64,000 nucleotides of DNA, taken from contig NZ_FTOG01000001.1 in assembly GCF_900156655.1 (NCBI RefSeq), positions 62,001 to 126,000 on the forward strand. The letters are read 5' to 3'. Within the stretch, counting starts at the first letter, position 1, and each line of letters opens with the position of its first letter. This DNA is from Rhodobacter aestuarii (lineage in GTDB: Bacteria > Pseudomonadota > Alphaproteobacteria > Rhodobacterales > Rhodobacteraceae). Below, one piece after another: positions 35,234 to 44,200 of this stretch. A program made the translations under genes and the position numbers. Below the pieces are notes generated by a model. The model was given only the letters and a program-made list of their open reading frames with translations, did not search any database and was not told the DNA's origin.

Positions 35234-36538
35234 TTAATCGCGCAAGGCGAGTTCCTGCACCTTTGCCATTGGCTGCCAAAGGTATTCCAACACGGTGCGT
35301 TTGCCCGAAAGAATGTCGATCGTGGCGGTCATGCCGGGCAGGAAGGTAACGGGCTTTTCATTGACCAATAGCTCGCCCTCAATCGCCACATCCACCAGAT
35401 AATAGCTTTGCCCGCCCGCTTGTTCATCGACCATCGCATCGGGGCTGATCCGCGTCAGACGGCCATCGACGGCACCATATTTGGCTGAATCATAGGCGGA
35501 AAAGCGAATCCGCACTTGGTCATCGACACGCAGGCTTGAGATGTCTTTGGGCTCAATGCGCCCTTCCACAATCAGCCCTTCGCCGGTGGGCACCATCTCC
35601 AGCAACACATCGCCACGATTGACGTAGCCGCCGGGTGTGCGGAAGTTGAGCCGGTTCACGATCCCATCCATCGGCGCGGTGACGACGGTGCGGCTTACCC
35701 GTTCGCGCAGTTGCGGCAGCGCTTCTTCCAACTCTGACCGCTCGGCCATCACTTTGGTGAGTTCGTCAATCGCCTGAAGCCGATAGCTTTCGCGGGCATG
35801 AGCGGTTTCGCTGTCGATTTCATTGATGCCGGATTGGGCTTGGGCAATCGCCACTTTCGCGCGGTCATGTTCGCCGCGCGCGCGTTCCAATTCGCGCTGC
35901 AATTCCAGCAGCCGCGTCGCAGGGGCAATTTTCTCGCGCACCAGTGGCTCCACCACGGTGATTTCTTCTTCCAAAAGCGCCATCGTGCGCGCCATCGCCT
36001 CTACCGTCGCTTCGGCGGATTGGCGGTCTTGCACACGTTGCGCGCGGCGTTGTTCGAGCACCGCGATTTGGCCGGCTAAATCGGTCTGCCGGGCGCGAAA
36101 CAGGCTTTCTTCGCTTTGTGCGACCTCTGGGGAACGGGCGGCCAGATCCGGGGCGACGCTATAGGCTGTTTCGTTCAGTTCCGCCTTCAGCCGGGCCTCG
36201 CGCAGCGACAGCGCCGCCTCGCGTTGGCGCGCTTGGTTGAATTCGCTTTCGGCCTCAACCGGATCAAGCTCAAAGAGCAATTCGCCCTTTTGCACGGCAG
36301 AGTTCTCCGCAACATAGCGGCGCAAAATCACCCCGGCTTCGGCGGCCTGCACAAGCTGGTTTTGCGCGGCAGAGACCACGCGGCCGGTGCCACGGGTGAC
36401 ATTGTCGAGTTCGGCAAATTTGGCCCATGTCAGAAGCGCCACAATCAAGACAAGGACCACCGCCAAGATCGCTGAGCCGCCAAATCCCTCGCGCCCCGCC
36501 ATTTGTCGCGACAGTGTTTTGAAATCAGCCTGAGACAT
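35234..36538 (-). CDS. Type I secretion membrane fusion protein (HlyD family)
   Basis: 434 residues. One N-terminal membrane helix (ILAVVLVLIVALLTWAKF), a biotinyl/lipoyl half (RYVAENSAVQKGELLFELDP), long coiled-coil hairpin (about 90-280), second lipoyl half and beta domain (TAPMDGIVNRLNFRTPGGYV, then RIEPKDISSLRVDDQVRIRF). Ends with the usual short tail. Eight bases after the ABC exporter stop. It bridges the inner-membrane exporter and the TolC-like channel. Last gene of the operon. Confidence 0.92.
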   Translation of the reverse strand: MSQADFKTLSRQMAGREGFGGSAILAVVLVLIVALLTWAKFAELDNVTRGTGRVVSAAQNQLVQAAEAGVILRRYVAENSAVQKGELLFELDPVEAESEFNQARQREAALSLREARLKAELNETAYSVAPDLAARSPEVAQSEESLFRARQTDLAGQIAVLEQRRAQRVQDRQSAEATVEAMARTMALLEEEITVVEPLVREKIAPATRLLELQRELERARGEHDRAKVAIAQAQSGINEIDSETAHARESYRLQAIDELTKVMAERSELEEALPQLRERVSRTVVTAPMDGIVNRLNFRTPGGYVNRGDVLLEMVPTGEGLIVEGRIEPKDISSLRVDDQVRIRFSAYDSAKYGAVDGRLTRISPDAMVDEQAGGQSYYLVDVAIEGELLVNEKPVTFLPGMTATIDILSGKRTVLEYLWQPMAKVQELALRD

Positions 36539-36546
36539 GGTGCCCC

Positions 36547-38676
36547 CTAACGCTGCGCGGCGCGCAGCTTATCGGGGGTGGTGTCGGCGATCACCGCCCC
36601 CTGATCGATCACCAGCACCCGGTCCACCATATCAAAGAGGCTATTGCGGTGCGTCACGGCCACCACCGTGCGCCCCGCCGCCCAACCGGCCAAACGCTCC
36701 AGAACCACGCTTTCGGTGGCGCGGTCCATCGCGCTTGTGGGCTCATCGAGCAGCAACATATTGGGGTTATGGAGAAGGGCGCGGGCAAGGTTGATGGATT
36801 GGCGCTGCCCGCCCGAGAGCCCCTCGCCACGCTCTTTCACGGCCATGTCATATCCCTGCGGATGGCGCCCGACGAAATCATCAACCCCGGCCACTTTGGC
36901 GACCTGCAAAAGATGGGCGTCATCATATTCGTAAAAGCCCATTTGCAGGTTTTCCTTGAGCGTGCCGGAAAAGAGCCAGCTGTCTTGCAGCATCACGCCA
37001 AGATTGCGGCGCAGGTCCGACCGGTCGATCTGGCGCAGATCAACGCCATCAATCAAGACCGAGCCCTCTGTCGGCTCCACTAGCCCCGCAAGCAGCCGTA
37101 AAAGCGTGGATTTGCCAGAGCCCATGCGGCCCACCAAAGCAAGCTTTTGCCCGGCTGGGATCTTTAGGCTCAGATCGCGCAGGACGGGGGCTTTTGTGCC
37201 GGGGAAAGTGTAGCTCACCCCACGCAGCTCAATCTCGCCGCGCAAAACGGGGCGGCTGAGCCGGGGGGTGGTTGTTGCCTCGGGCGTTTCACTTTCGGCC
37301 ATGAAGGCCGACAGCGAGCGATAGGCTTGCCGCGCCGCATTGGCGCGCGACAGAGCGGCGGCCAATTGCGAAAGCGGCGCCAAAGCCCGCCCGCCAAGGA
37401 TCACGGCGGCAATCATCGCCCCCATCGTGATGCTGCCTTCTTGGATCAGGAAAACGCCAAAGAAGATGGTCGCCACCTGCGCGAGTTGCTGGGTCGAGCC
37501 CGCCGAGTTGATCGCCAGTTGCGACAGCATCCGGTTGCGAAAGCCCAGATCGGATTGGGCGTCGACCGCTTCTTCGAACCGGCGCCGCATCAGCCGCCCC
37601 GAGCCTGTCGCCTGCACCGTTTCCAGCCCGTTCAGCGTTTCGACAAGCACCGCTTGTTTTGACATGGCGCTGGTCATGGTGCCTTCGGAGATGCGCGCCA
37701 AGAAAGGTTGCAGCACCAGCCCGACGCCAATGACAACCGGCACGGCGACGAAATGCACCAGCGCCAAGGGGCCAGCGATCATCCAGATCACCCAGATGAA
37801 AAAGAAGATGAAGGGCAGATCGACCACGGCCAAGAGCGTGGCCGAGGTGAAAAACTCGCGCAAAGTGTCGAATTCGCGCACGATGCTGGCCATCGCGCCC
37901 GAGTTGCGCACTCGTGTATCGAGCCGCATCGACAAGATCCGCTCGAAGATTTGCCGCGACACGCTCAAATCGGCGCGCTTGGAGGCATGATCGACAAACT
38001 GCCCCCGGAGCGTCTTGATAATAAAGTCAAAAGACAGCGCGATCAGCACGCCGATGGTGAGCGCGATCAGGGATTCTGTGGCGGCATTTGGCACGACCCG
38101 GTCATAGACGACCATCGTGAAAAGCGAGACGGAGAGACCAAGGAAGTTGGTCACCATCGCCGCAATGATCACTTGCGCAAAAAGCCAGCGGCTTTGTTTG
38201 AGCGCGCCCCAAAACCAGTCGCCATTGCGTTGGGGCGAGGCGCTGCCTTTGCGAGACAACAGGAAATAGGGGGAGAGCAGGCTGCGCCAGAGGTCTGCGG
38301 GCAGCACCTCTTCGGGGCTTTCCCCCTCGAATCGGATCACGCGCGCGCTGCCGTCTTTTTCAATCGACACGATCAGCACCGCATGTTGCGCAGCGTCAAA
38401 GCCAATCGCCGGGCAATGGCCGGGGCGCAGATCGGCAGGGGGCATTTCGCCAAAGCTTGCGTCATGGCCCAGATGCGCCAGCGCGGAAACGGCGGCGCGC
38501 GGGTCAAACCGCTCGCCCACAAGGTCTGGCAAATCGCGCACTGCACCCTCGGAAAAGGCTTTTCCCGAGAGCGCGAGCAGCTTTTGCACGGCCAAGATCA
38601 GCGTTTTTTCCGCCATTGGGTCTGAGGTTTTCGCGCTTTGCGCATCCTCCGCAGAGAGGCTGGTCACAGCGGTCAT
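36547..38676 (-). CDS. Type I secretion ABC exporter with degenerate C39-like domain (LapB type)
   Basis: 709 residues from ATG 38676 (GAAGGAGCG upstream). The N-terminal C39-like domain (about 25-145) lacks the catalytic Cys, as in LapB-type exporters of adhesins and RTX proteins; it should bind unfolded substrates rather than cleave a leader. Six-helix membrane domain (about 165-440). ATPase: Walker A GRMGSGKST, Q-loop MLQDSW, signature LSGGQRQSINLARAL, Walker B MLLLDEPTSAMD, switch His VTHRNS. Partners flank it: TolC before, HlyD after. Confidence 0.92.
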   Translation of the reverse strand: MTAVTSLSAEDAQSAKTSDPMAEKTLILAVQKLLALSGKAFSEGAVRDLPDLVGERFDPRAAVSALAHLGHDASFGEMPPADLRPGHCPAIGFDAAQHAVLIVSIEKDGSARVIRFEGESPEEVLPADLWRSLLSPYFLLSRKGSASPQRNGDWFWGALKQSRWLFAQVIIAAMVTNFLGLSVSLFTMVVYDRVVPNAATESLIALTIGVLIALSFDFIIKTLRGQFVDHASKRADLSVSRQIFERILSMRLDTRVRNSGAMASIVREFDTLREFFTSATLLAVVDLPFIFFFIWVIWMIAGPLALVHFVAVPVVIGVGLVLQPFLARISEGTMTSAMSKQAVLVETLNGLETVQATGSGRLMRRRFEEAVDAQSDLGFRNRMLSQLAINSAGSTQQLAQVATIFFGVFLIQEGSITMGAMIAAVILGGRALAPLSQLAAALSRANAARQAYRSLSAFMAESETPEATTTPRLSRPVLRGEIELRGVSYTFPGTKAPVLRDLSLKIPAGQKLALVGRMGSGKSTLLRLLAGLVEPTEGSVLIDGVDLRQIDRSDLRRNLGVMLQDSWLFSGTLKENLQMGFYEYDDAHLLQVAKVAGVDDFVGRHPQGYDMAVKERGEGLSGGQRQSINLARALLHNPNMLLLDEPTSAMDRATESVVLERLAGWAAGRTVVAVTHRNSLFDMVDRVLVIDQGAVIADTTPDKLRAAQR

Positions 38677-38707
38677 CTGCGGCGCTCCTTCATGCTTGGC
38701 GCCAAAG

Positions 38708-40057
38708 TCATGGGGCGTCCACCCCAACAATCTGCGCCAGATCACCGGTGCCCGCGGCAATCTCGATCTGCGCCAGCATGAGCGCGGCCTGCGTTGTGAT
38801 CTTGCGTTCCTCGGTTTGGTAGGCTTCGACCTCGGTCGCGATCAGGGCCCCCAGATCGGATTGCCCGGTGGCGATCTGAGACCGCGCTGTGCGTGCGTGT
38901 TCGGCCAGCAGCGTGGCCTTTTGCGCCAGAAGGCCCGTTGTGCTGTGCAGGGTTTGCAGTTGCGCAACGGCGGCGCGATGTTCTGCCCGCGCGCTGCGTT
39001 GCGCATCGGCCAAGGCCGCTTCGCGCGCGGCGACGGTTTGCGTGCTGGCCTCTAGCTGCGCCTTGCGGCGCCCGCCATCGTGGAACGTATAGCGCAGTCG
39101 GACCCCCGCCATCACATCCGAACTGTCGTCGCTTTGCATGGGCGTGGTCGCACCCACCTGCACGCTGACTTCGGGCCGGAACCCGGCTTGGGCTGCCGCA
39201 ACGCCCGCCCGCGCGGCAATCAAGGCTGCGGCGGCGCGTTGCAAAATTGGCGCCTGCCGCCACGCATCTTCGCGCTGGGCTTGGCGCAGTTTTTGTGACG
39301 GCAATTGTGCCGCGCCAAGCCGTGCGGGGGCGGCCCCAAAGCGCTGTTCGAACCGGATCCGTGCATCGGCAAGTTCTGCGGCAAGATCGCGGCGCATCAG
39401 CTTGACATCAAGCGCTTTTCCTCGCGCCGTATCTAGCGCGCTACGGTCAAACGTCCCGGCACTCGCCAGCCGTTCGATTTGACCGATCATCTCATCCATC
39501 TGCGCAGCCCGACGGTCGAGCGCGGCAAGCCGCGACGCCGCCGATTGCCAATCAATCCAAGCGCGCGCGGCCTCTAGTAAAACCGCGTTTTCCTGCACCC
39601 GCCGCTCTGCCCGGGCAACAAGGGCTTCGGCGGTGCTGCGATCCACCTGCGCGGTGCTGGCGCCCCCATCGTAAAGCAGTTGCGTCAAGGTCAGATCACC
39701 ACTCGCCCCAGTGGTCTTGTCGGGGGTGGTGCCGCCATGTTCTTCGATCCGGCCCGCCATTGCCGAGCCCGTAAGTTGCGGGCGCCGCCCACTTTGGGCC
39801 ACCGCAATTTGCGCCTCTGCCTGTGCTTCGCTGGCCCGCGCTGCACGATAGCCGGGATCGGCCAGCAAGGCATTGCGCAGCGCGGTGGTGAAATCTTGCG
39901 CCACCTTGCCCGAAAGTGCGGTGGTCGGCGCGGGCTCTGCAATCCCAGCAGCCAGCCGCATATCTATTTCTGATTGCATCAGTTGCAGCCCGTCGGTCTG
40001 CGGCGCACAGGCCGCAAGCACCAGCGCGCCGGTCATCAAGCGTATTGCGCTGTGCAT
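38708..40057 (-). CDS. TolC-family outer-membrane channel, lipoprotein
   Basis: 449 residues. Lipobox LVLAAC puts the lipid on C16. Two repeated outer-membrane-efflux halves: long helices with ALRNALLADPGYRAARASEA and PILQRAAAALIAARAGVAAA. Ala/Gln-rich coiled coils throughout. Third component of the type I system. It starts three bases after the stop of the preceding small gene. Confidence 0.9.
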   Translation of the reverse strand: MHSAIRLMTGALVLAACAPQTDGLQLMQSEIDMRLAAGIAEPAPTTALSGKVAQDFTTALRNALLADPGYRAARASEAQAEAQIAVAQSGRRPQLTGSAMAGRIEEHGGTTPDKTTGASGDLTLTQLLYDGGASTAQVDRSTAEALVARAERRVQENAVLLEAARAWIDWQSAASRLAALDRRAAQMDEMIGQIERLASAGTFDRSALDTARGKALDVKLMRRDLAAELADARIRFEQRFGAAPARLGAAQLPSQKLRQAQREDAWRQAPILQRAAAALIAARAGVAAAQAGFRPEVSVQVGATTPMQSDDSSDVMAGVRLRYTFHDGGRRKAQLEASTQTVAAREAALADAQRSARAEHRAAVAQLQTLHSTTGLLAQKATLLAEHARTARSQIATGQSDLGALIATEVEAYQTEERKITTQAALMLAQIEIAAGTGDLAQIVGVDAP

Positions 40058-40060
40058 GTC

Positions 40061-40264
40061 TTACCCTTTCACCGCCGCAGTTTTGGCGACCTCGGCCTTC
40101 AGCGCGGCCAGATAGGTTTGCCGGGCGGTCTGGAAGGCAAGCACCTCGCCCTGCAAGCGCCGCAACTGCTTTTCGACGAAATCGAGATTGGCCAGATGCG
40201 CCTTGCCCAGATCGCTCAGATCCTCTGAATTGAAATCGAGATCCTCTATCTTGATGCGTGGCAT
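40061..40264 (-). CDS. Small DUF6447-like protein, copy 2
   Basis: 67 residues: a short N-terminal part (MPRIKIEDLDFNSEDLSDLG) and a helix (FVEKQLRRLQGEVLAFQTAR, then TYLAALKAEVAK). It is a paralog of the gene just upstream: both end in a helix with YLAxLxAEV. Such small proteins sit beside LapB-type secretion genes with giant adhesins. No signal peptide. Function unknown; a cytoplasmic secretion chaperone or adaptor is a guess. Confidence 0.75.
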   Translation of the reverse strand: MPRIKIEDLDFNSEDLSDLGKAHLANLDFVEKQLRRLQGEVLAFQTARQTYLAALKAEVAKTAAVKG

Positions 40265-40282
40265 GCGCCCCCTCCCGGAGCT

Positions 40283-40513
40283 TTAGAAGTCATCAAGGAG
40301 CCGCGACAGATCGACCCCCGACTGTTGTTTGACCACCTCGGCGCGCAACTCGGCCAGATAGGCGGCGCGCGCCTTCAGCAGCACCTCGCGCATCCGCAGC
40401 CGCTCATCAAGGTGATGTTGCACCTGAGCAATCTGCTTGGCCAAGGCTTGGCCGCCCGTGCTCAGATGCGCGATCTCGTAGTCCTGCCCCTCAAGCGTGA
40501 TCTTGTCGCTCAT
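40283..40513 (-). CDS. Small DUF6447-like protein, copy 1
   Basis: 76 residues from ATG 40513, chosen for MSDKITLEGQDYEIAHLS, which matches the family start (short beta pair, then Leu-Ser). A long helix follows (QIAQVQHHLDERLRMREVLL, then KARAAYLAELRAEVVKQQ). 18 bases separate it from copy 2. A longer upstream start is possible but would run into the barrel gene and has no family support. Confidence 0.75.
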   Translation of the reverse strand: MSDKITLEGQDYEIAHLSTGGQALAKQIAQVQHHLDERLRMREVLLKARAAYLAELRAEVVKQQSGVDLSRLLDDF

Positions 40514-40559
40514 GTTTCGGCACGGCTCCATGCGCGCGTATTGGGGGCGGTACAGGGCA

Positions 40560-41210
40560 TCAAAACACCTTCGCCAGAAGAGCAAGGTTCACGGCCCGGT
40601 CGTAGCGGCTTGCGGTGTAATCCAGCCGCAAACGCATCTCGCGCCCATCGCCCAGTTGCGGAACCGCGACCCGCCAACTTGCCGCAAGCCGGGCCTGCGG
40701 GAAGGTGCGGGTCAGCGTATCGGTCATGTGCCAGCTGCCCATATCTGTTTTCAGCTTGAGCCGCTGATGCGTCACAAACAGATCGGCCTCCAACTCCATC
40801 CAAGGTTTGGGGGCCCAAGTGGCATAGGGACCGACAGACAGATCCCAGCCCGTCAGGCGCGCCTGCGTGGGATCGGTGAAATGCACCGCCCCGACGTAAA
40901 ACCCTTCCGGATAATTCACCTTGCCAGAAACGCTGTGGAGTTCTCCGGTAAGGCCAAAGCGCATTGCGCCAGTCTCTCGCAAGCCCTGCCGCGCGGCCAC
41001 AAACAGCGTTGGGCGCACGCGGGTATTGCTTGGGGTGCTGCTCTCTGAGCCAGAGGTGGAGAAGCCGAAATCACTGCCCGCGCCCCCAGAGCCAGAGGTC
41101 GGAAGGCGGAGGTCAGACGTGGCCCCCAAAAACAGCTCGAAAGCGCCTGCGGGTTTCCCCGCAAGCGCCAGAAGGATTGTGCCGATAAGGCAGGCGAAAT
41201 TCAGTCTCAT
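40560..41210 (-). CDS. Outer-membrane beta-barrel protein
   Basis: 216 residues with a signal peptide (MRLNFACLIGTILLALAGKP, then AGA). Alternating strands (LFVAARQGLRETGAMRFGLT, WDLSVGPYATWAPKPWMELE and MRLRLDYTASRYDRAVNLAL) and a terminal Phe fit a small barrel of about eight strands. A Gly/Ser-rich loop lies near residues 38-62. Its ATG overlaps the adhesin stop (ATGA). It could anchor or display the adhesin, but that is inference. Confidence 0.75.
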   Translation of the reverse strand: MRLNFACLIGTILLALAGKPAGAFELFLGATSDLRLPTSGSGGAGSDFGFSTSGSESSTPSNTRVRPTLFVAARQGLRETGAMRFGLTGELHSVSGKVNYPEGFYVGAVHFTDPTQARLTGWDLSVGPYATWAPKPWMELEADLFVTHQRLKLKTDMGSWHMTDTLTRTFPQARLAASWRVAVPQLGDGREMRLRLDYTASRYDRAVNLALLAKVF

Positions 41211-44200
41211 GAAGTGGCAAGCACCTGACTGTCGAGGAACCCACCCGCGAAGCTTGAAAGATCATCCGCTTCCAAGCCCACAAGCGTGATCGCCCAATCT
41301 TCACCGGGGTTGCTCAGTTCCGTCACCGGGGTGGTGCCGTCATCTGCAGTGTATTCGGCGATGAGTTGGCTAGGATCGCCCGGACCGACCTGCGAGTCTT
41401 GAACAGCTGCGAAGAAATCAGCGATTTTGTCGACATCCAGCGACAACACGCTATCGCCCGCGATGCTGTAGTCGATGCTAAGTGCGAGCGCATTGATGCC
41501 ATCATCCAAATCGCCAAGATAGTCTTGGATATTCGAGAGGATGTCATGAAGCGCGACATATTCTGCTTCGGTTAGCCAGTTGCCAAAGCCATCGAAACCC
41601 CAGCCGTCAATATAACTGGGTTCTCCGCTTAGCTCCGGATCGATTCCGCCTTCCCACGTTTCGCTCCAGCCTAGGATATTGCTCTCTTCATCAATCCAAT
41701 AATAACCGGAAGAGGGACCGTCTCCGTACTCGTAATACGTTGAGGTGAAATGATAAAAGATAGAGAGTTCCTCGTAAGTCTCCGTGTAGTTAACAGTCGT
41801 ATCTCCGATCTGTTGCTGGCCCGGGTTCCATTCTCCTGATTCCACATAGAACCCGGCCATGGCGGCATCGATGAAGGCTTCGGCGCCACCTGCGGCGTCA
41901 ATCATGCCCTCGATCAAGCCGGGCAGGCCATCGACCGCAATCGTGAAGACATGATCGCCTAGCGTATATGTCAGGCTCTGTGCCGTATCGGTGCTGTCAA
42001 GGCTGACGGTGGCAAGGGTTGTGCCCTGTGCCATCATCGAAATGCCGGTCATGTCGATCAGGTCATTGAGCCCAGAGAGCAGGGTCAAGGCCCCGTCCAG
42101 ATCGGTTGCGGAGGGGTCCAACGCAACGGTTTCGATCGTCTCCCAAAGCGCAATATAATCAACGATCTGGTTGCCGAAGCTGCCGTTGAGCACCAGCGTA
42201 TCCATTTGGCCCGTGGTCACGCCTTCAATGAAGAACTCCATCCCATTGGCGGTATTGGACAGTGAGGCCAGAAGATCGCCATTTGAATCTTTAATCTCCA
42301 TGGACACAAAGCCACCCGAAATCGTCAGATCATTGAAGTCACCGCTCGCACTAAAGTTTTGAATGGTGGTGATCAGGCTTTCAACGGAATCGGGGTTGAA
42401 ATTGACGAAGTTGAAGGCGACGGAATTGCCCGAAATATTGCTTGTGACCGTAATCCCGCTAGAGGACACGGTGGGCGACAAGTCGTCCAAACCGGTGCTG
42501 AAGATGTCATCAAGAACCATGCTCCACGCCGGGTAACTTGCAAAAAACTCGGCGGTCGCCCCTTCAACAGTTGAGAGAGCCGCCTCATAACTTGCGCCCG
42601 CCGTTGCGAAAAGCGTAGTATCCACCGTCAGATGTACCAGCGGATCGACATTGGTGAGGCTCACCGTCACATCCTGACTGTCGCTCAGCCCGCCCTTATC
42701 TGTCGCCACAACGGTAAAGCTATATTCCGATTTGGCTTCATAATCCGGATAGGGCGCCTTTCCGCTAAACTCGATATCGCCGCTGTCTTGATCAATATGG
42801 AAGTACTTTGCATCCACCCCGGTGAGCGAGAGGGTGACCTCGTCGCCGCGATCAACATCGCTCGCCAGAGCGTTCAGGACGTAGGTATCTCCGTCAAGGT
42901 CCTCAGATAGGGTCACGCTCTCGGCCGAGAGCATCAACTCCGGCGCTTCATTGACATCCTCAACCCAAATCGTGACGAAGCTAGGACGCGCCAACTGCCC
43001 GTCTGCCTGCGTCGCAATGACCGTCAGATTGTATTGCTGTTCGGTCTCGTAATCCGGTGACACTTTAAAGCTGATTTCGCCGGTGGACTGGTTGATGCTG
43101 AACGCGTCCGGATTGGTACCAAGAAGCGAATAGATGATGCTTTGCCCTTCCGGGTCCTCGGCCAAAGCTGTCGTCACGAGCAAATCCGTGGTGTTCTCGT
43201 CAACGATGACGAATTCGTCCGGCGTGACTGTCCAAACGGGGCGCTCGTCCACATCCTGAACGGTGATCGTCACGTTCTCGCGGGTTTCATTCACACCATC
43301 CGAGACGACAATGGTCAGCGCATACTGATCTTGCATTTCATAGTCAGGAGGCGTGTTCAGGGCCACAGACACTTGGGCGGAACCGCCATATCCGCCAACA
43401 TTCTCCGCGATTGCGGTTGGGCCGAGCGAGAATGCATCTTTATCGTCCCCTTCCAGCGCGAAGGTTAGGCCAGTGCTATCTTGATCGATGGCCGAGACCG
43501 TGAAGCTGAAATCAATCGTATTTTCATCGACCTCCGTGGGCGAGATCGCGGTGATCTCTGGCGCTTCCGGTACATCTTCCACGGTAACGGTGATGTCGCG
43601 CGTAACCGTGTTTGCTCCGTCAAACACGCTCACGGTAACGCTATAGCTGTCTTTTGCCTCGTAATTGGGCGAGGCTTTGAAGCTGATCGCGCCCGTCGCG
43701 CTATCAATGGTGAAGGCCGCATCATCGGCGCCCGAAAGCGCATAGGAAAGGGTGGCACCCGCGTCTTCGTCCGTTGCCGTTGCGTCTACCAAAAACAGAT
43801 TGGTGGTGTTTTCCGCCACCGAGAGCGCGCTTTCCCAATCGTCAAACACCGGGGCGTCGTTGACGTCAGTGATGGCCACGCTCACGGCTTGGTCGACTGT
43901 ACCACCGTTTCCATCGCTGGCGGTCACCGTGAAGCTGTAGCTCGCCTGTTCTTCATAGTTGGGCGTATCTTTGAAGCTGATTGCGCCTGTCGCCGCATCA
44001 ATGGTGAAGGCGCTCGCATCATCGCCCGAAAGCGCATAGCTGAGCGTATCGCCATCTTCATCGCTGGCTTGTGCCGTGACCAAGGCCGGATCGGCGATGT
44101 TTTCATCAACGGTCAGGTTGCTTTGCCATTGCTCCATCACGGGGGCATCATTGGCATCTGTCACCGAAACGGTGATCTCTTGCGTCTCGGTGGCAATGCC

